From Isoetes taiwanensis (taxonomy: Eukaryota; Streptophyta; Lycopodiopsida; Isoetales; Isoetaceae): a DNA stretch of 64,000 bases. Shown one piece after another: positions 45,813 through 54,920 of this stretch. The number at the start of each line of letters is the position of its first letter. Position 1 is the stretch's first letter. A program made the translations under genes and the position numbers. The stretch lies in assembly GCA_021234155.1 (NCBI GenBank), contig JAJEKV010000096.1:417501-481500 (forward strand), in the 5' to 3' direction. The notes under the pieces are model-generated. The model worked only from the letters and a program-made list of their open reading frames with translations. It had not been told where the DNA came from and did not search any database.

Positions 45813-45852
45813 GGCCGGTTTTGTGTCTCTTGCGAGTCCCTTCCCAGAATAG
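45813..45852 (+). repeat. 40-bp repeat flanking the promoter block
   Basis: GGCCGGTTTTGTGTCTCTTGC...CTTCCCAGAAT also occurs at 46750-46789 with one or two differences. The two copies bracket the promoter repeat, the CCACC motifs and the ENE-like fold, about 0.94 kb apart, as if marking the edges of a unit. Confidence 0.7.
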
Positions 45853-45981
45853 CATCGATCCGAGCCATCGGATCGCCATTCTGGGAAGGGACGAGCTCCT
45901 ATATAAGGCTCTTTCCTCTTTCGTCTCGGTTATCGGCGTCTTCTCACAGCAGCTCTTCTTCTATTGTCGTTGCTTCCCTCC
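45841..45981 (+). promoter_or_regulatory. promoter-like repeat, copy 2, with full hairpin and TATA box
   Basis: TTCCCAGAAT pairs perfectly with ATTCTGGGAA, enclosing CGATCCGA/TCGGATCG: a near-perfect cruciform-capable palindrome (45841-45889). CTATATAAGG follows at about 45899, then a pyrimidine-rich initiator-like region. From 45848 on it is identical to 38061-38194. Confidence 0.6.
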
Positions 45982-46054
45982 CTTCCCGCCCTGCTATGTG
46001 GGGGTATGCGTCTTTTTCATTTATATTTTTTGTTCATGCACTCTTTGTTGTTCT

Positions 46055-46220
46055 CCACCTTTGGGTGTTGCTATTATCATGTTTTCTTTTTGTCGGCATT
46101 ATGCCGCAGTCTTTTCCACCTGTGGGTGATGCTATTTATTTCCACCTCGAGGGTGATGCACATTTTCACATGATGGTTTTCCACCCGTGGGGTGATGCTT
46201 TTCCACCTTATGGGTGACGC
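46055..46220 (+). repeat. CCACC-N3/5-GGGTG motif array
   Basis: Five copies of TTCCACC followed after three or more bases by GGGTGATGC-type sequence, at about 46054, 46115, 46141, 46180 and 46202. Each is a small palindrome (CCACC...GGGTG), so each could form a hairpin or bind a dimeric factor. Confidence 0.75.
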
Positions 46221-46379
46221 TATTTCTTTTCTGTTGTGTTCTTTTTCATCTATTTCGTCGCTCATATTTGGGAATTTTTTGGTGCAGTATGTTTCCTCCG
46301 CGTTGTGCATGTTGCTTTTCTCTAACCATTCACGGGTGTTTTTTAGGGGGTTCTTTTGTGTTGCTTGCAGGCTTCTGCC

Positions 46380-46539
46380 GTCTTCGGGGGTCCTGCTCTA
46401 TTTTTGCTCGCCATCAGCCCATTTCCTTCACTTCTCCATGCGACACATTTGAGGTTCCCGTCTTTTGGGGTCCTACTAGATTTGCGTTCGCCATCAACCC
46501 ATCTCCTCCCGTTCTCCAGGCAACACATTCAAGGCTATT
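46380..46539 (+). repeat. 80-bp tandem duplication
   Basis: Units 46380-46459 and 46460-46539, each starting GTCTT and containing GGGGTCCT, TCGCCATCA-CCCAT and ACACATT. Imperfect. It ends exactly where the ENE-like fold begins. Confidence 0.85.
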
Positions 46540-46616
46540 GGTGACCATTTCTCATTAGGGTTTTCCTCGAAAACCCGAAAGGGCGGGGTTTTTTATCCCG
46601 ATGAGAAGTTGTCGCC
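46540..46616 (+). ncRNA. ENE-like U-rich stem-loop, copy 2
   Basis: GGTGACCATTTCTCAT (46540-46555) pairs with ATGAGAAGTTGTCGCC (46601-46616) at 15 of 16 positions, two as G-T wobbles. Inside, GGG pairs with CCC around a U4/U6 internal loop, CCTCG pairs with CGGGG, and the tip is CCC-GAAA-GGG. The stem sequence differs almost completely from copy 1, yet pairing is kept. Confidence 0.65.
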
Positions 46617-46901
46617 ATTACCCTTTTATATTGCCTATGCGCATTTTCTGTTTGTGGAGTAGTCTGATATTGTTCCTATGGTCGGCTACCCCTCTCTATT
46701 CTTCAAAACATTGTATACTGCTGCTGTGATGAATGACAAGCCTATCACGGCCGGTTTTGTGTCTCTTGCGAGTCGCTTCCCAGAATTGAATACTATTAGC
46801 ATAATCCAACAACCTCAACTTGAATCTAGACATTGCTATCATACATCCAAGGATCCAACTATGCTCTGATCCCCGCCAGGGTTCAAAACCCATATAGAGA
46901 C
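46617..46901. other. spacer, no gene seen
   Basis: Contains the second copy of the 40-bp repeat (46750-46789). Just before the LTR, 46880-46900 includes AGAGAC, a weak polypurine remnant. Confidence 0.5.
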
Positions 46902-47288
46902 TGTAACGGGCCCATGGTAGACCGCTCGAGTATTCGAACCTTGAATGTGCCTGTGGGGCGTTCCCGAGACATCGTCATAAATGGGTAGAAGCGACTACTC
47001 ATAAACGTCTAGACGGTTTTGTCCAGTTGGTTAAGGGCATGTCGGTTAGGAACGTCACAGTTGGTATCAGAGCAGGTCTCGAGTTCGAGTCTCCATGGGT
47101 GCCTATATGCATGGGTAATTTGTAAAGACTTGGTAATCATTGTGACATGGTATGACATAGACATGGTATAGCCTTGGATGCCCATGGTAGACCGCTCGAG
47201 TATTCGAACCTTGAATGTGCCTGTGGGGCATTCCCGAGACATCGTCATAAATGGGTAGAAGCGACTACTCATAAACGTCTAGACGGTC
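46902..47288 (+). mobile_element. TRIM-like mini LTR element
   Basis: 5' LTR 46902-47059 (158 bp, TGTAAC...GTCACA). After one or two bases comes a primer-binding site TGGTATCAGAGC (47062-47073), complementary to the 3' end of initiator tRNA-Met. Only about 120 bp of internal sequence follows, then a partial 3' LTR (47180-47288). Short LTRs, a primer site and no coding region are the definition of a TRIM. The internal end (CATTGTGACATGGTAT) matches the gypsy internal region at 37240-37265, so this is a deletion derivative of the same LTR family. The 3' LTR stops at the shared block GTCTAGACGG, where gypsy RT sequence begins. Confidence 0.8.
47062..47073 (+). other. primer-binding site, initiator tRNA-Met type
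   Basis: TGGTATCAGAGC, directly downstream of the LTR end. It is the commonest primer-binding sequence of plant LTR retrotransposons and fixes the LTR 3' boundary and the element's orientation. Confidence 0.9.
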
Positions 47289-47747
47289 AAATAGCTCATC
47301 AACCCTAGGCAATGCATATCTATTCTTCACTGTAATCTGGTTAAGCATGCGGTAATCAATACACAACCTTAATGTCCCATCCTTCTTTTTAACAAACAAA
47401 ACTGGTGCACCAAATGGAGAAACACTCGGCCGTATAAACCCTTGTTCCAATAATTCCGCTAACTGTTTCTTCAATTCGGCCATCTGTAATGCATGAAATC
47501 TATATGGTGGCCTTGACGTGGGTTCAGCCCCAGGAACAAGTTCTATCTCATGATCTACCATTCTATGTGGAGGTAATTCTGTTAATTCTTTAGGAAACAC
47601 ATCAGAAAACTCATCCAACACTTTCTGGATCTCAGGGGCAACAGGTTGTTCCTGTAACTCTGCAGTACCCAAGAATGAATCTAACAACAATGCACATCCC
47701 ATTCTTATGCACCCGTTCTTAATCTGGCTAATTCCAACAGATTCCAA
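47289..47747 (-). pseudogene. Ty3/gypsy reverse transcriptase N-terminal fragment
   Basis: The minus-strand frame reads [108 protein letters not shown]. This is the protease-RT linker and the RT fingers up to just before the catalytic palm. It breaks at GACCGTCTAGAC, a block present by chance in both the RT and the LTR, so joining by microhomology is likely. The remaining RT, RNase H and integrase are not adjacent. The frame is open, so the fragment may be young. Confidence 0.9.
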
Positions 47748-47909
47748 GAAATAACTAACTAACCTATGAAGTTACCCATTAAATAACCGTAGATAGCTTA
47801 TATCCATTAACACAATTAATTCTTAAACTAACCTTTATCTTTTTCTGTAACATTTGTTAACACCGTGTTGACTAACTACTAATTTTTCCTGTTTTGACCT
47901 AACGTACAG
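47748..47909. other. junction between gypsy RT fragment and methyltransferase-like gene
   Basis: AT-rich sequence that likely contains the upstream border of the gypsy fragment and the last intron part before an acceptor ACGTACAG at about 47902-47909. No LTR detected. Confidence 0.4.
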
Positions 47910-49513
47910 GTTATGAACGCGGCTTGCAGCTCGTTCAAAATGGAGTACAGGAAGAAGATATTCGTCAACAATGAGAAACACATGTCCCACACCGTTTCTT
48001 ACGATAAAGCACATGATCTTCTCAATTGTGCCAAAAGAACAGTCTTCAGGTACTCTAACATAGAATCTTATTGATCTAAATTCAATACTTATTGCTTCAC
48101 TAAAAATAATTTTTCTTTACCATTTTCAAGTACATCAAGCATGCTATTCATAAGAAGTACGTGAACAAACGTCCTACCATGGAAGCAAATAGATGATCAA
48201 GGATGGATGTACTCAGACAATCTGAATAAGAAATTTAATTCAAGGTTAGTAGAATTTGAAATTGAAGAGTGTCATTGGTGGTTAGAGTTTCCAGAGAGTG
48301 AGTATCCAAAGGAAGAGAAGGATACATGGGCAGCATATTCGTAAACAGATATAGACTCAATTAATCCATCACATTCGCAGGATGTGTCAAGTCCAGAGAT
48401 GGAAAATACAAAAAGAAAATGCAAGGAGAAGTTAAAAAAAAAAACAAAAAAAGTAGACATGATATTGTCATATCAGATGAAGAGAATGATGAAAACTTGG
48501 CACATATGCATGAAAGCCAAGATGTCATCGTCAATAGGTTTAGTAAGGATTCTCAAATATCAGGACATGGTGATCCTTCTGAAAATGATCAAAAGAAATA
48601 TGGTACTTGCTCTATAGGTTATGTATGGGCAAGTGCATCTGCGTTGACTGCAAGTTTCATTTCAGAATCAGAGACATCCATTTTCAAAGTATTTCGAGAA
48701 TTTGGAAAACAGAATAAGCTAGCTGATCATGCTTATAAAAGGAATGGTAAGAACAGGAATTGGGGTTGCCACATCATTTTTTGTGATCTTCCTACAAATC
48801 AATACCCAACATGTGGTCATTCTACAATTCCACAATGGAATTCATGCGACTCCACCTTCATTGAGAACATCACTGCCATTGCAAATTTATGTATAGATGA
48901 CAATGTCTTTTTCATAGTCATATGCATAGATGATCAGCTACCTAATATCAATTTCAATGCAAAGAAAAGAAATTTGCAGAAAAGGAGACTGTACCATATA
49001 TACAGTTCCACGCCCTTCGGCGTCACTACAGATGAGCTTGGTACAATTAACAATAACCACCTTCGCTTATCAGTGCATTCTAGAGCAGGGCTGAAAACAC
49101 CAAGGATCTCTAAAAATGTCTTCAGCAGTGCAGACTTTAATCAGCATGCATCGACAATTGTGCATTACTTGCCAGATGAAGAGAAGTTATTTGTGTCCAA
49201 GATAAGAAATGACAGATCCAATCTTGAGAAATCAGTCTGTTTCATGGAGTTCATTGTATCTACCCGACAAATTCATTGGTATTGGATCTAATGCCGGGTG
49301 TTGGTTCACTTATGAAGGCAGGTGCAATTCGTGGTTTATTATGGCCTAGAGCAAGACCGTGACATGTATGAAGATGTTAAGAACAATCGGCTGTCTTACA
49401 AACACGCAAACATTGATGATAGAATTGTTAAAGAACATGCCATTGAAGACATTTCTGCAAATGTTGATGAGGCAGACATTATGGCCAAGGATGTGGATGA
49501 ACCAGATGACTAG
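47910..49513 (+). pseudogene. DNA N4/N6 methyltransferase-like protein, 3' half of a larger gene, broken
   Basis: First exon (to 48050) reads YRKKIFVNNEKHMSHTVSYDK...CAKRTVF; an 82-bp intron ends at 48132; then IDDQGWMYSDNLNKKFNSR, EFEIEECHWWLEFPESEYP and an acidic/lysine-rich linker. Domain: NWGCHIIFCDLPTNQYPTCG (position of the DPPY catalytic motif), FIENITAIANLCIDDNVFFIVIC, LEKSVCFMEFIV, then across frame slips PDKFIGIGSNAG, GSLMKAGAI and YGLEQDRDMYEDV. Motif IV before the glycine-rich SAM motif I, with KSV..MEFIV just before it, is the order of beta-class DNA methyltransferases. DPPY is degenerate, and TGA (about 48172), TAA (48344), an A-run frameshift (about 48440) and two slips near 49265-49325 show decay. 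Family call is from motif order only. Confidence 0.55.
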
Positions 49514-49848
49514 TTGGTATTTGATTTTGAACTATTTAACTGATCTGCCATTGCCAACAGTATGCTGCCACCTTATGCAGCCCAAACAGCATATCTTATC
49601 GAGCTGATTGAGTCACTAATTGTGTTACCAGCAAAAAAGAGGATAAGACGGTGTATTTATGTAGATGATGAGGCAGATGAGGAATGACATAGATTGATAA
49701 CTGCCATCATAAGGAGATTTGTTACGCAAACAAGTTATGGTTGAAAATACATTTGAACTTTGAAGTTCATGAACTGCTAAAACATAATATCAACAAAAAA
49801 ATTTACAAGCTTGGTTACAAGAACATTGGTCTACAAACATGCTACGAT

Positions 49849-50043
49849 TCATTGCGGCAATGTTCCTCTTTCATTTTTGCATATCATGTCTTCCAGTGTG
49901 ACTGAGTAGCACAGTTTATTGCCGAAGATCGCCAAGAGATTGTCGAGTTCTTCCTCATTGTGCGGCGTCCTGTCCAGCAATAATAGCACATGTGCTTCCC
50001 TTTTCTGTTGGAAGAGGTGGTAGTTTGTCTCGAAATGGCACAT
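49849..50043 (-). CDS. hypothetical fragment, 64 codons
   Basis: The minus-strand frame has a coding-like composition (AHVLLLLDRTPHNEEELDNLL, then VTLEDMICKNERG). I do not recognise a family. It could be the last exon of an unidentified gene or a chance frame. Confidence 0.2.
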   Translation of the reverse strand: MCHFETNYHLFQQKREAHVLLLLDRTPHNEEELDNLLAIFGNKLCYSVTLEDMICKNERGTLPQ

Positions 50044-50778
50044 AAGATCATTGTTCAGCCATAGCTCGGTTCAGCATTATTTCCAGGGCCTTGCATCTGA
50101 TTACTTCCCTTTTCAGTTGTAGAATGTAATATACTTGCTCTTGCTTCCCCATTGCGTCTGCCTCTTTGTCTACTCCTCATGTATGAGCCCCTACCTTCAC
50201 TAGTCAACTAACGCAGCATTGGAACTCGGTGCTGTGTCTTTTCATGAAATTTCTTAGGATCTCCATCTGTAAGCCATTCATTCGATCCAGAAACGATTCA
50301 GATAGTGATCGCTGCATGCGTAGCCCATTTTCTCCGCGTTGGAGCCTCGTTACCATGTTTGCTGTGGGTTTGCTCTATTCTTTCCTCTTCTGCTACTCTG
50401 TTTTCCCGCCTTTACAATGAACTATGATAGCGTCGTACCTGGTAGTTCCCGCACTACCGCACCCGCATAGCCGCACCCGCATGGTATATGGTCTGCATGT
50501 GTCAATGGTTGTAACTATTCGAAAGCATATAGGTGAAAGGAATATCTCAATTTTTTGAAAAAAACAGCCAAAACACTTTGGTAAAAAACCACATCTAAGT
50601 TCCCCCATCCACCATCGTTTCTACAATCTCAACACCTTCTATAATTCCTTTAACTTTGAACAAGGGGGACATAAAAGGATATAACAAGCTTATGTGTGGT
50701 TTCAAATTCTTTTCTATCATTTCATGTAAAAGACTACATGAGGAATCAAGTCGTAATAACTCTTTCTAAATGTCTAAA
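50044..50778. other. no supported gene
   Basis: Spacer with several short frames on both strands. A small GC-rich direct repeat (CCGCACCCGCATAG / CCGCACCCGCATGG) lies at about 50457-50484. Confidence 0.45.
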
Positions 50779-51060
50779 TCAGAGGGCAAAAGTATAATGA
50801 TCATGTGATAAACCCTTGTGCTTCATCTCATTGAACATTTTGACTGCCTCCTCCATTCGTTTTAATCTACAAAGACTATTTATAACAATGTTATAAGCAA
50901 TACCATTAGGAGCATAGCCAGCCCATTGCATATTTCTAAAAATGAAAGGTACAACTTGTGAGTAACCGATCTTACTAAATCTATAAAGGATATATTTATC
51001 GTGAATCAGACAAGGCTTTACTGTAGATTGCTTCATTCCATCAAATACAACCATTGCCTA
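50779..51060 (-). pseudogene. PPR protein fragment
   Basis: The minus-strand frame reads VFDGMKQSTVKPCLIHDKYILYRFSKIG, then GYAPNGIAYNIVINSLCRLKRMEEAVKMFNEMKHKGLSHDHYTF. The second part is a textbook 35-residue pentatricopeptide repeat and the first a degenerate one. PPR proteins bind organellar RNA. Only about two and a half repeats are present, with no start or further repeats on either side; normal PPR proteins have ten or more. It lies about 1.1 kb inside the Helitron-like 3' end at 52139, so capture by a Helitron is plausible but not shown. Confidence 0.7.
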
Positions 51061-52100
51061 CTCCATCACACTGACCCCAATTTTTGGTTCACAGTTGTTT
51101 TTAAGTGTTGTTTTATGCCGAAAACAACACCAAAATGACCCCAAAAGTCCATTCGGTCCGTTTATCCAGATTTGCACAAAGAGACAGTGGTTTTTTGGCA
51201 GAAATTTTCCACGGTGGTTTTTTGGCAGAAAAATTCAAGCGTAGAAAAAATTGACATAGTTTTTGTGAATTTTTGTCAACGTGTATTTTTTTCCTTCACT
51301 GTTGTCTTTAGTGGAACCATCCGTTGTTTATCTTCAGAATTACATGCGTAGATCTCGATGTTACCACACGTAAAAAACTAAATTACAACGTCAAAGTAAG
51401 ATCCACATGTTATTTAACAAAGTACCACATGTGTTATTGAAATCTAGCTATTGCTTTTTATGCTACTAAGTATTGATTTTATAAAATAAGGACATGTACA
51501 AAAGCATTATTATAACACATAGAAAAAAACGAGGTTTTGTTTCCAATGTGTCTTTTAACTAAGAAATATTAATATGTGTCATACTTCTTAAATAAACAAG
51601 GTGCTGCGCACGGAGGGTTGCCCTCTATGGCCCGAGGGTGAAGTGGCTTAAATTAAATCCACATGTGACCTTACAAATCTCCATGTTTTGATAAAAAGAT
51701 ATATGGGACCCATCTTTTAATCTAGAAAGCGTAGATTATATCTCTGCTAATCTGAGCATAAAAACTTAGGCTAATGGACAATATATGTTTTTCATAGCAT
51801 TGATGTGATTTTGGATTATGGGTTGAACATTTTGGGTTACTTTTAATTCTACAACACCAATAGAAACCCTAACTACTTTCCTTAGCATTGATATGATTTG
51901 GATTTTGGGTTGACCACTTTCGGTTTCTTTAGATGCTAAAATTTTGTATTTCTATAGCTATGCATGCCAGTGTGTATAAGGGGCAAAAACAACTCTAACC
52001 CAAAGCTCTTGCTACCAGCATAATCCAAAAGTCATAGGTTTTCAAGGGCTATATACAAATGAAACAAAACAATTTGTTAGAGCGTCTCACCATTCTCTTG
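51061..52100. other. probable Helitron interior, no gene
   Basis: AT-rich sequence. GATATGATTTTGGATT-type direct repeats at about 51800-51830 and 51888-51915 are the only structure. The 5' end of the Helitron is not identified. Confidence 0.4.
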
Positions 52101-52139
52101 AACATCATTTACACCAGCAACGCTGGGCACCGTTACTAG
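52101..52139 (+). mobile_element. Helitron-like 3' terminus, second copy
   Basis: Hairpin CCAGC-AAC-GCTGG (52114-52126), then GCACCGTTA and CTAG followed by host T (52136-52140). It keeps the loop AAC and the GTTACTAG end of the terminus at 12445-12473. The stem changes at positions that keep it paired (CCGGC/GCCGG to CCAGC/GCTGG), which supports a functional hairpin. Confidence 0.75.
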
Positions 52140-53096
52140 TGGATAAATAAGGGGCATTCCAGAACCAAGGATGCGGCAAAGCGGCCACCGAAATATCTTA
52201 GAAGCTGTCCTCTTTTCCTGGGAACATGCCAAATTTGGCTACGAAACTTTAGGGTTTTGGAACACTAATAGGCAAATAATGTCCTAGACTATTACTATTT
52301 GTTACGTGCATCTAGAGGTGTTGGTAATTTAAGAAACTCACGTTCCCATGGCTTGCATAGTGGATGGCTGAGATATTCCCAAGCATGTGCTTGAAATTTT
52401 TTAAATATTACAGAGGTGTTACCTGATTTAGGGAGATTTCCTAATGGATGAGTCGTTCTTTATCTTAAGAATGTGAAACCATTTTTCACGGACTCATTAA
52501 CATTTGGATTTGGTTTCGGTTTCTTATGGCGTAGGACTTAAAAACCAAGGGACACTTACGCTTTTTTTGCATTATAGTAACAATGTACAGGATTTTTTTG
52601 CATTCTTATCTACAGAGCAGGTTTTATTTGCACAAAGGACTGCTTTGCACCTAATAGTTTGATTGTAAAACGAATGTGCAGATTCAACTTGAAACGAAGT
52701 CTTACTATTATGAACTTACATTGCTGCTCATTTTCTGTTGCAGAGAAGTCCTCTTTGCTCCGAATAATCGTTGCACTCCAAACTATCTCACATATATATT
52801 TTTCTTGCTGTCTAACGTGCCAGTTCTGTACTCTACAGCCTGTCCAATTTCTACTGCCAGAGAAGTCCTCTTCTCTCATAAATCACCAATTATTGCACTC
52901 TCTGTAATGCACCAGTTTATGTAATGCATCCAGACATATGTGTATGACTAGAAAGTTAAAAGCTCTACCTCTGGTGTTACTCCCAAATCATTTGTCATTT
53001 AAGTAATCATTTGCTGGAATAACTTGACAACCTTTTTAAGATAGACACGAACACTCAACTTCAGATTTAAAGCATACTCCTACACTTTGAAAGAAC
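52140..53096. other. no supported gene; 3' flank of the SDR
   Basis: Contains a diverged direct repeat (CAGAGAAGTCCTCTTTGCTC at about 52741 and CAGAGAAGTCCTCTTCTCTC at about 52858). No domain in open frames. Confidence 0.5.
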
Positions 53097-53740
53097 TCAA
53101 TGATTCTGTACAAAAGTTTCACTAAATTGCCATAATTTCAAGGCATATTCCATGTTATCTCCATTGGCTGAGCAGAAATCCTCATTGCAGTCGGCAAAAT
53201 ATTTGCCTGAAATGCTTTTCAGACTTGGATGCGCTGCAACATAGCATTGTGTAGCAGCACCCTAGAAGTATGAACACCGTTAACTTTAAGAGTTAAGAAT
53301 CCAAAACCTAGAGGAGAATACCCACCTGGGAAACACTTTTAGCAAACATTTTTGTCGCAAGAAATATCACTCCTGTGAAGACATGATGACTACCCTCATT
53401 AGTATTCTGAAGATAACAAAGAGGCTATAAGGAAGCAAACTGCCTACCAAGAAGAATATTTGCAGGGAAAGCCGAAAAATCACGAGCCAAGTTTGTCTGG
53501 ATTGCTCCAGGATGGACTGCATTAACAGTGACATTGGCACCTCTTTCCTAGATAATAGAACTTCAAATAAGTTTGTTTCCAATTTGACTTCTAAAGTGAG
53601 GACTTCAGAAGATAAGAAGGTATCTCGACTGAGTTAACAAAATAAATGTGGTTCAGACTGTCAATAATGTAGACATAAAACCTTCAAACGTTTAGCTAGC
53701 TCCTTTGCATGCAGGATATTGACATCTTATGAAGGTACTC
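53097..53740 (-). CDS. short-chain dehydrogenase/reductase, TIC32-like, last four exons
   Basis: Minus-strand exons with GT-AG borders: about 53683-53740 (NILHAKELAKRLK), 53448-53547 (ERGANVTVNAVHPGAIQTNL...FPANILLG), 53326-53372 (VIFLATKMFAKSVSQ) and 53097-53261 (GAATQCYVAAHPSLKSISGKYFADCNED...LKLWQFSETFV, stop TGA). Phases fit. NAVHPG is the substrate-loop signature of TIC32/retinol-dehydrogenase-like SDRs, and GKYFADCNE their conserved C-terminus. The upstream exons with the Rossmann TGxxxGIG motif and YxxxK are not seen; the YGxSK part just before NILHAKEL is already degraded. This is probably a 5'-truncated gene copy, since the remaining exons are clean. Confidence 0.8.
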
Positions 53741-54812
53741 TACCATCTCATGAAGGAAGCTAAACACAGAACCTACTCTAAAACTGCAGCAAATATCCAG
53801 TGACCCCAGCCATTCCGAAATGCATTGTTGCAAAATGCATTGCACAGCCCATGTTATGGAAACCAAGGAATATCTTGAGAGCAATAAATCTGACTTTGCT
53901 TAGCATGAACAATGGCTACAATACCTCCCATTGTAGCTCATGCCTTCAAGACAATAAACAATATGCCTTTTTTTGCCCTAGCTAGGCCAGATAACACCTT
54001 ATCTGAAACCTTGCATTCTGTAAACATTGCAGTGCATTATGAAGGGGCTAGCTATTTGAACAAATTTAACAATCTAGAGATTGGCAACACCTCTAAAAGA
54101 TTTGGTATAGGATATAAGATATACCTATAATAAGTTCCAGCAGTGCAACACCTTGTGAATGTTTACCAGTAAAATTTTGTAGTGACTTGTAAAATCCCCT
54201 TTAGAACTGCATGGCAAACCTGCATCAACAATGCCCTGTTAGAAAAGACAAAAGGAATTTTGAAATGCAGAATGAAACTTATTGGTTGATATGTAAGATG
54301 GACCAAACACTAACATCCATGTAAAGGAAGGACAGCTCAAAAGGATAAATCCATCATTGGTCTTGCAAATGTGGTCTGTTGTTTGCGAAAGAGGACTTTG
54401 GAGTTATATGCAGAGATAGGATCTCCAAGTCTGATATGGATTATGCATTTATCTTGGACGTTAGGCAGTACACACGTGTTCTGATGCATCTCTCCAGGAG
54501 GTGCACAAAACTCATTGCACAAAACTCAGTTGCAAAAGCCATAGCCATAGCCGGACTTGGCTAAGGTTTTGGCTGAGAGAAACATTGTTTTATTCAAACA
54601 TCCTCTGCCGAATCAGTCCAGTTCGTGGCCCTTTGTGAAAAACAACAACGGATAGCTGATGCCAGAAGGAACCCTATTGCAAATGCACGTGTTCTGATAC
54701 AAATAATACTGCCCACCAAAAAATCCGTCGACCTACCTGTGCGGAATTCGTGAATACGGATGGCGTCCTTTTGTGATCCAGTATACATGAAGAGTATTTG
54801 CTTGGTCCTATT
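53741..54812. other. no supported gene
   Basis: Would hold upstream SDR exons if the gene were complete. I found none in minus sense. Plus-strand short frames have no domain. Confidence 0.45.
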
Positions 54813-54920
54813 GTAAACTGGGCAAAATATCTATGGCGGATCAGGATCCAAACTTCCGGTTAGCCGGTAAACTGGGCAAAATATCTATGGCGGATCAGGA
54901 TCCAAACTTCCGGTTAGCCG
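54813..54920. repeat. perfect 54-bp tandem duplication
   Basis: Two identical units (54813-54866, 54867-54920) beginning GTAAACTGGGCAAAATATC and containing CCGGTTAGCCG. The identity implies a recent event. Confidence 0.9.

Noticed and set aside
38061-45981. 134-bp repeats as LTRs of one 7.9-kb retrotransposon
   Set aside because: Sequences following the two copies differ at once, there is no primer-binding site after copy 1, and no pol lies between.
46856-46901. Polypurine tract before the TRIM 5' LTR
   Set aside because: Only AGAGAC remains; as a 5' LTR it should have host flank here, so resemblance to the gypsy end is probably residual or chance.
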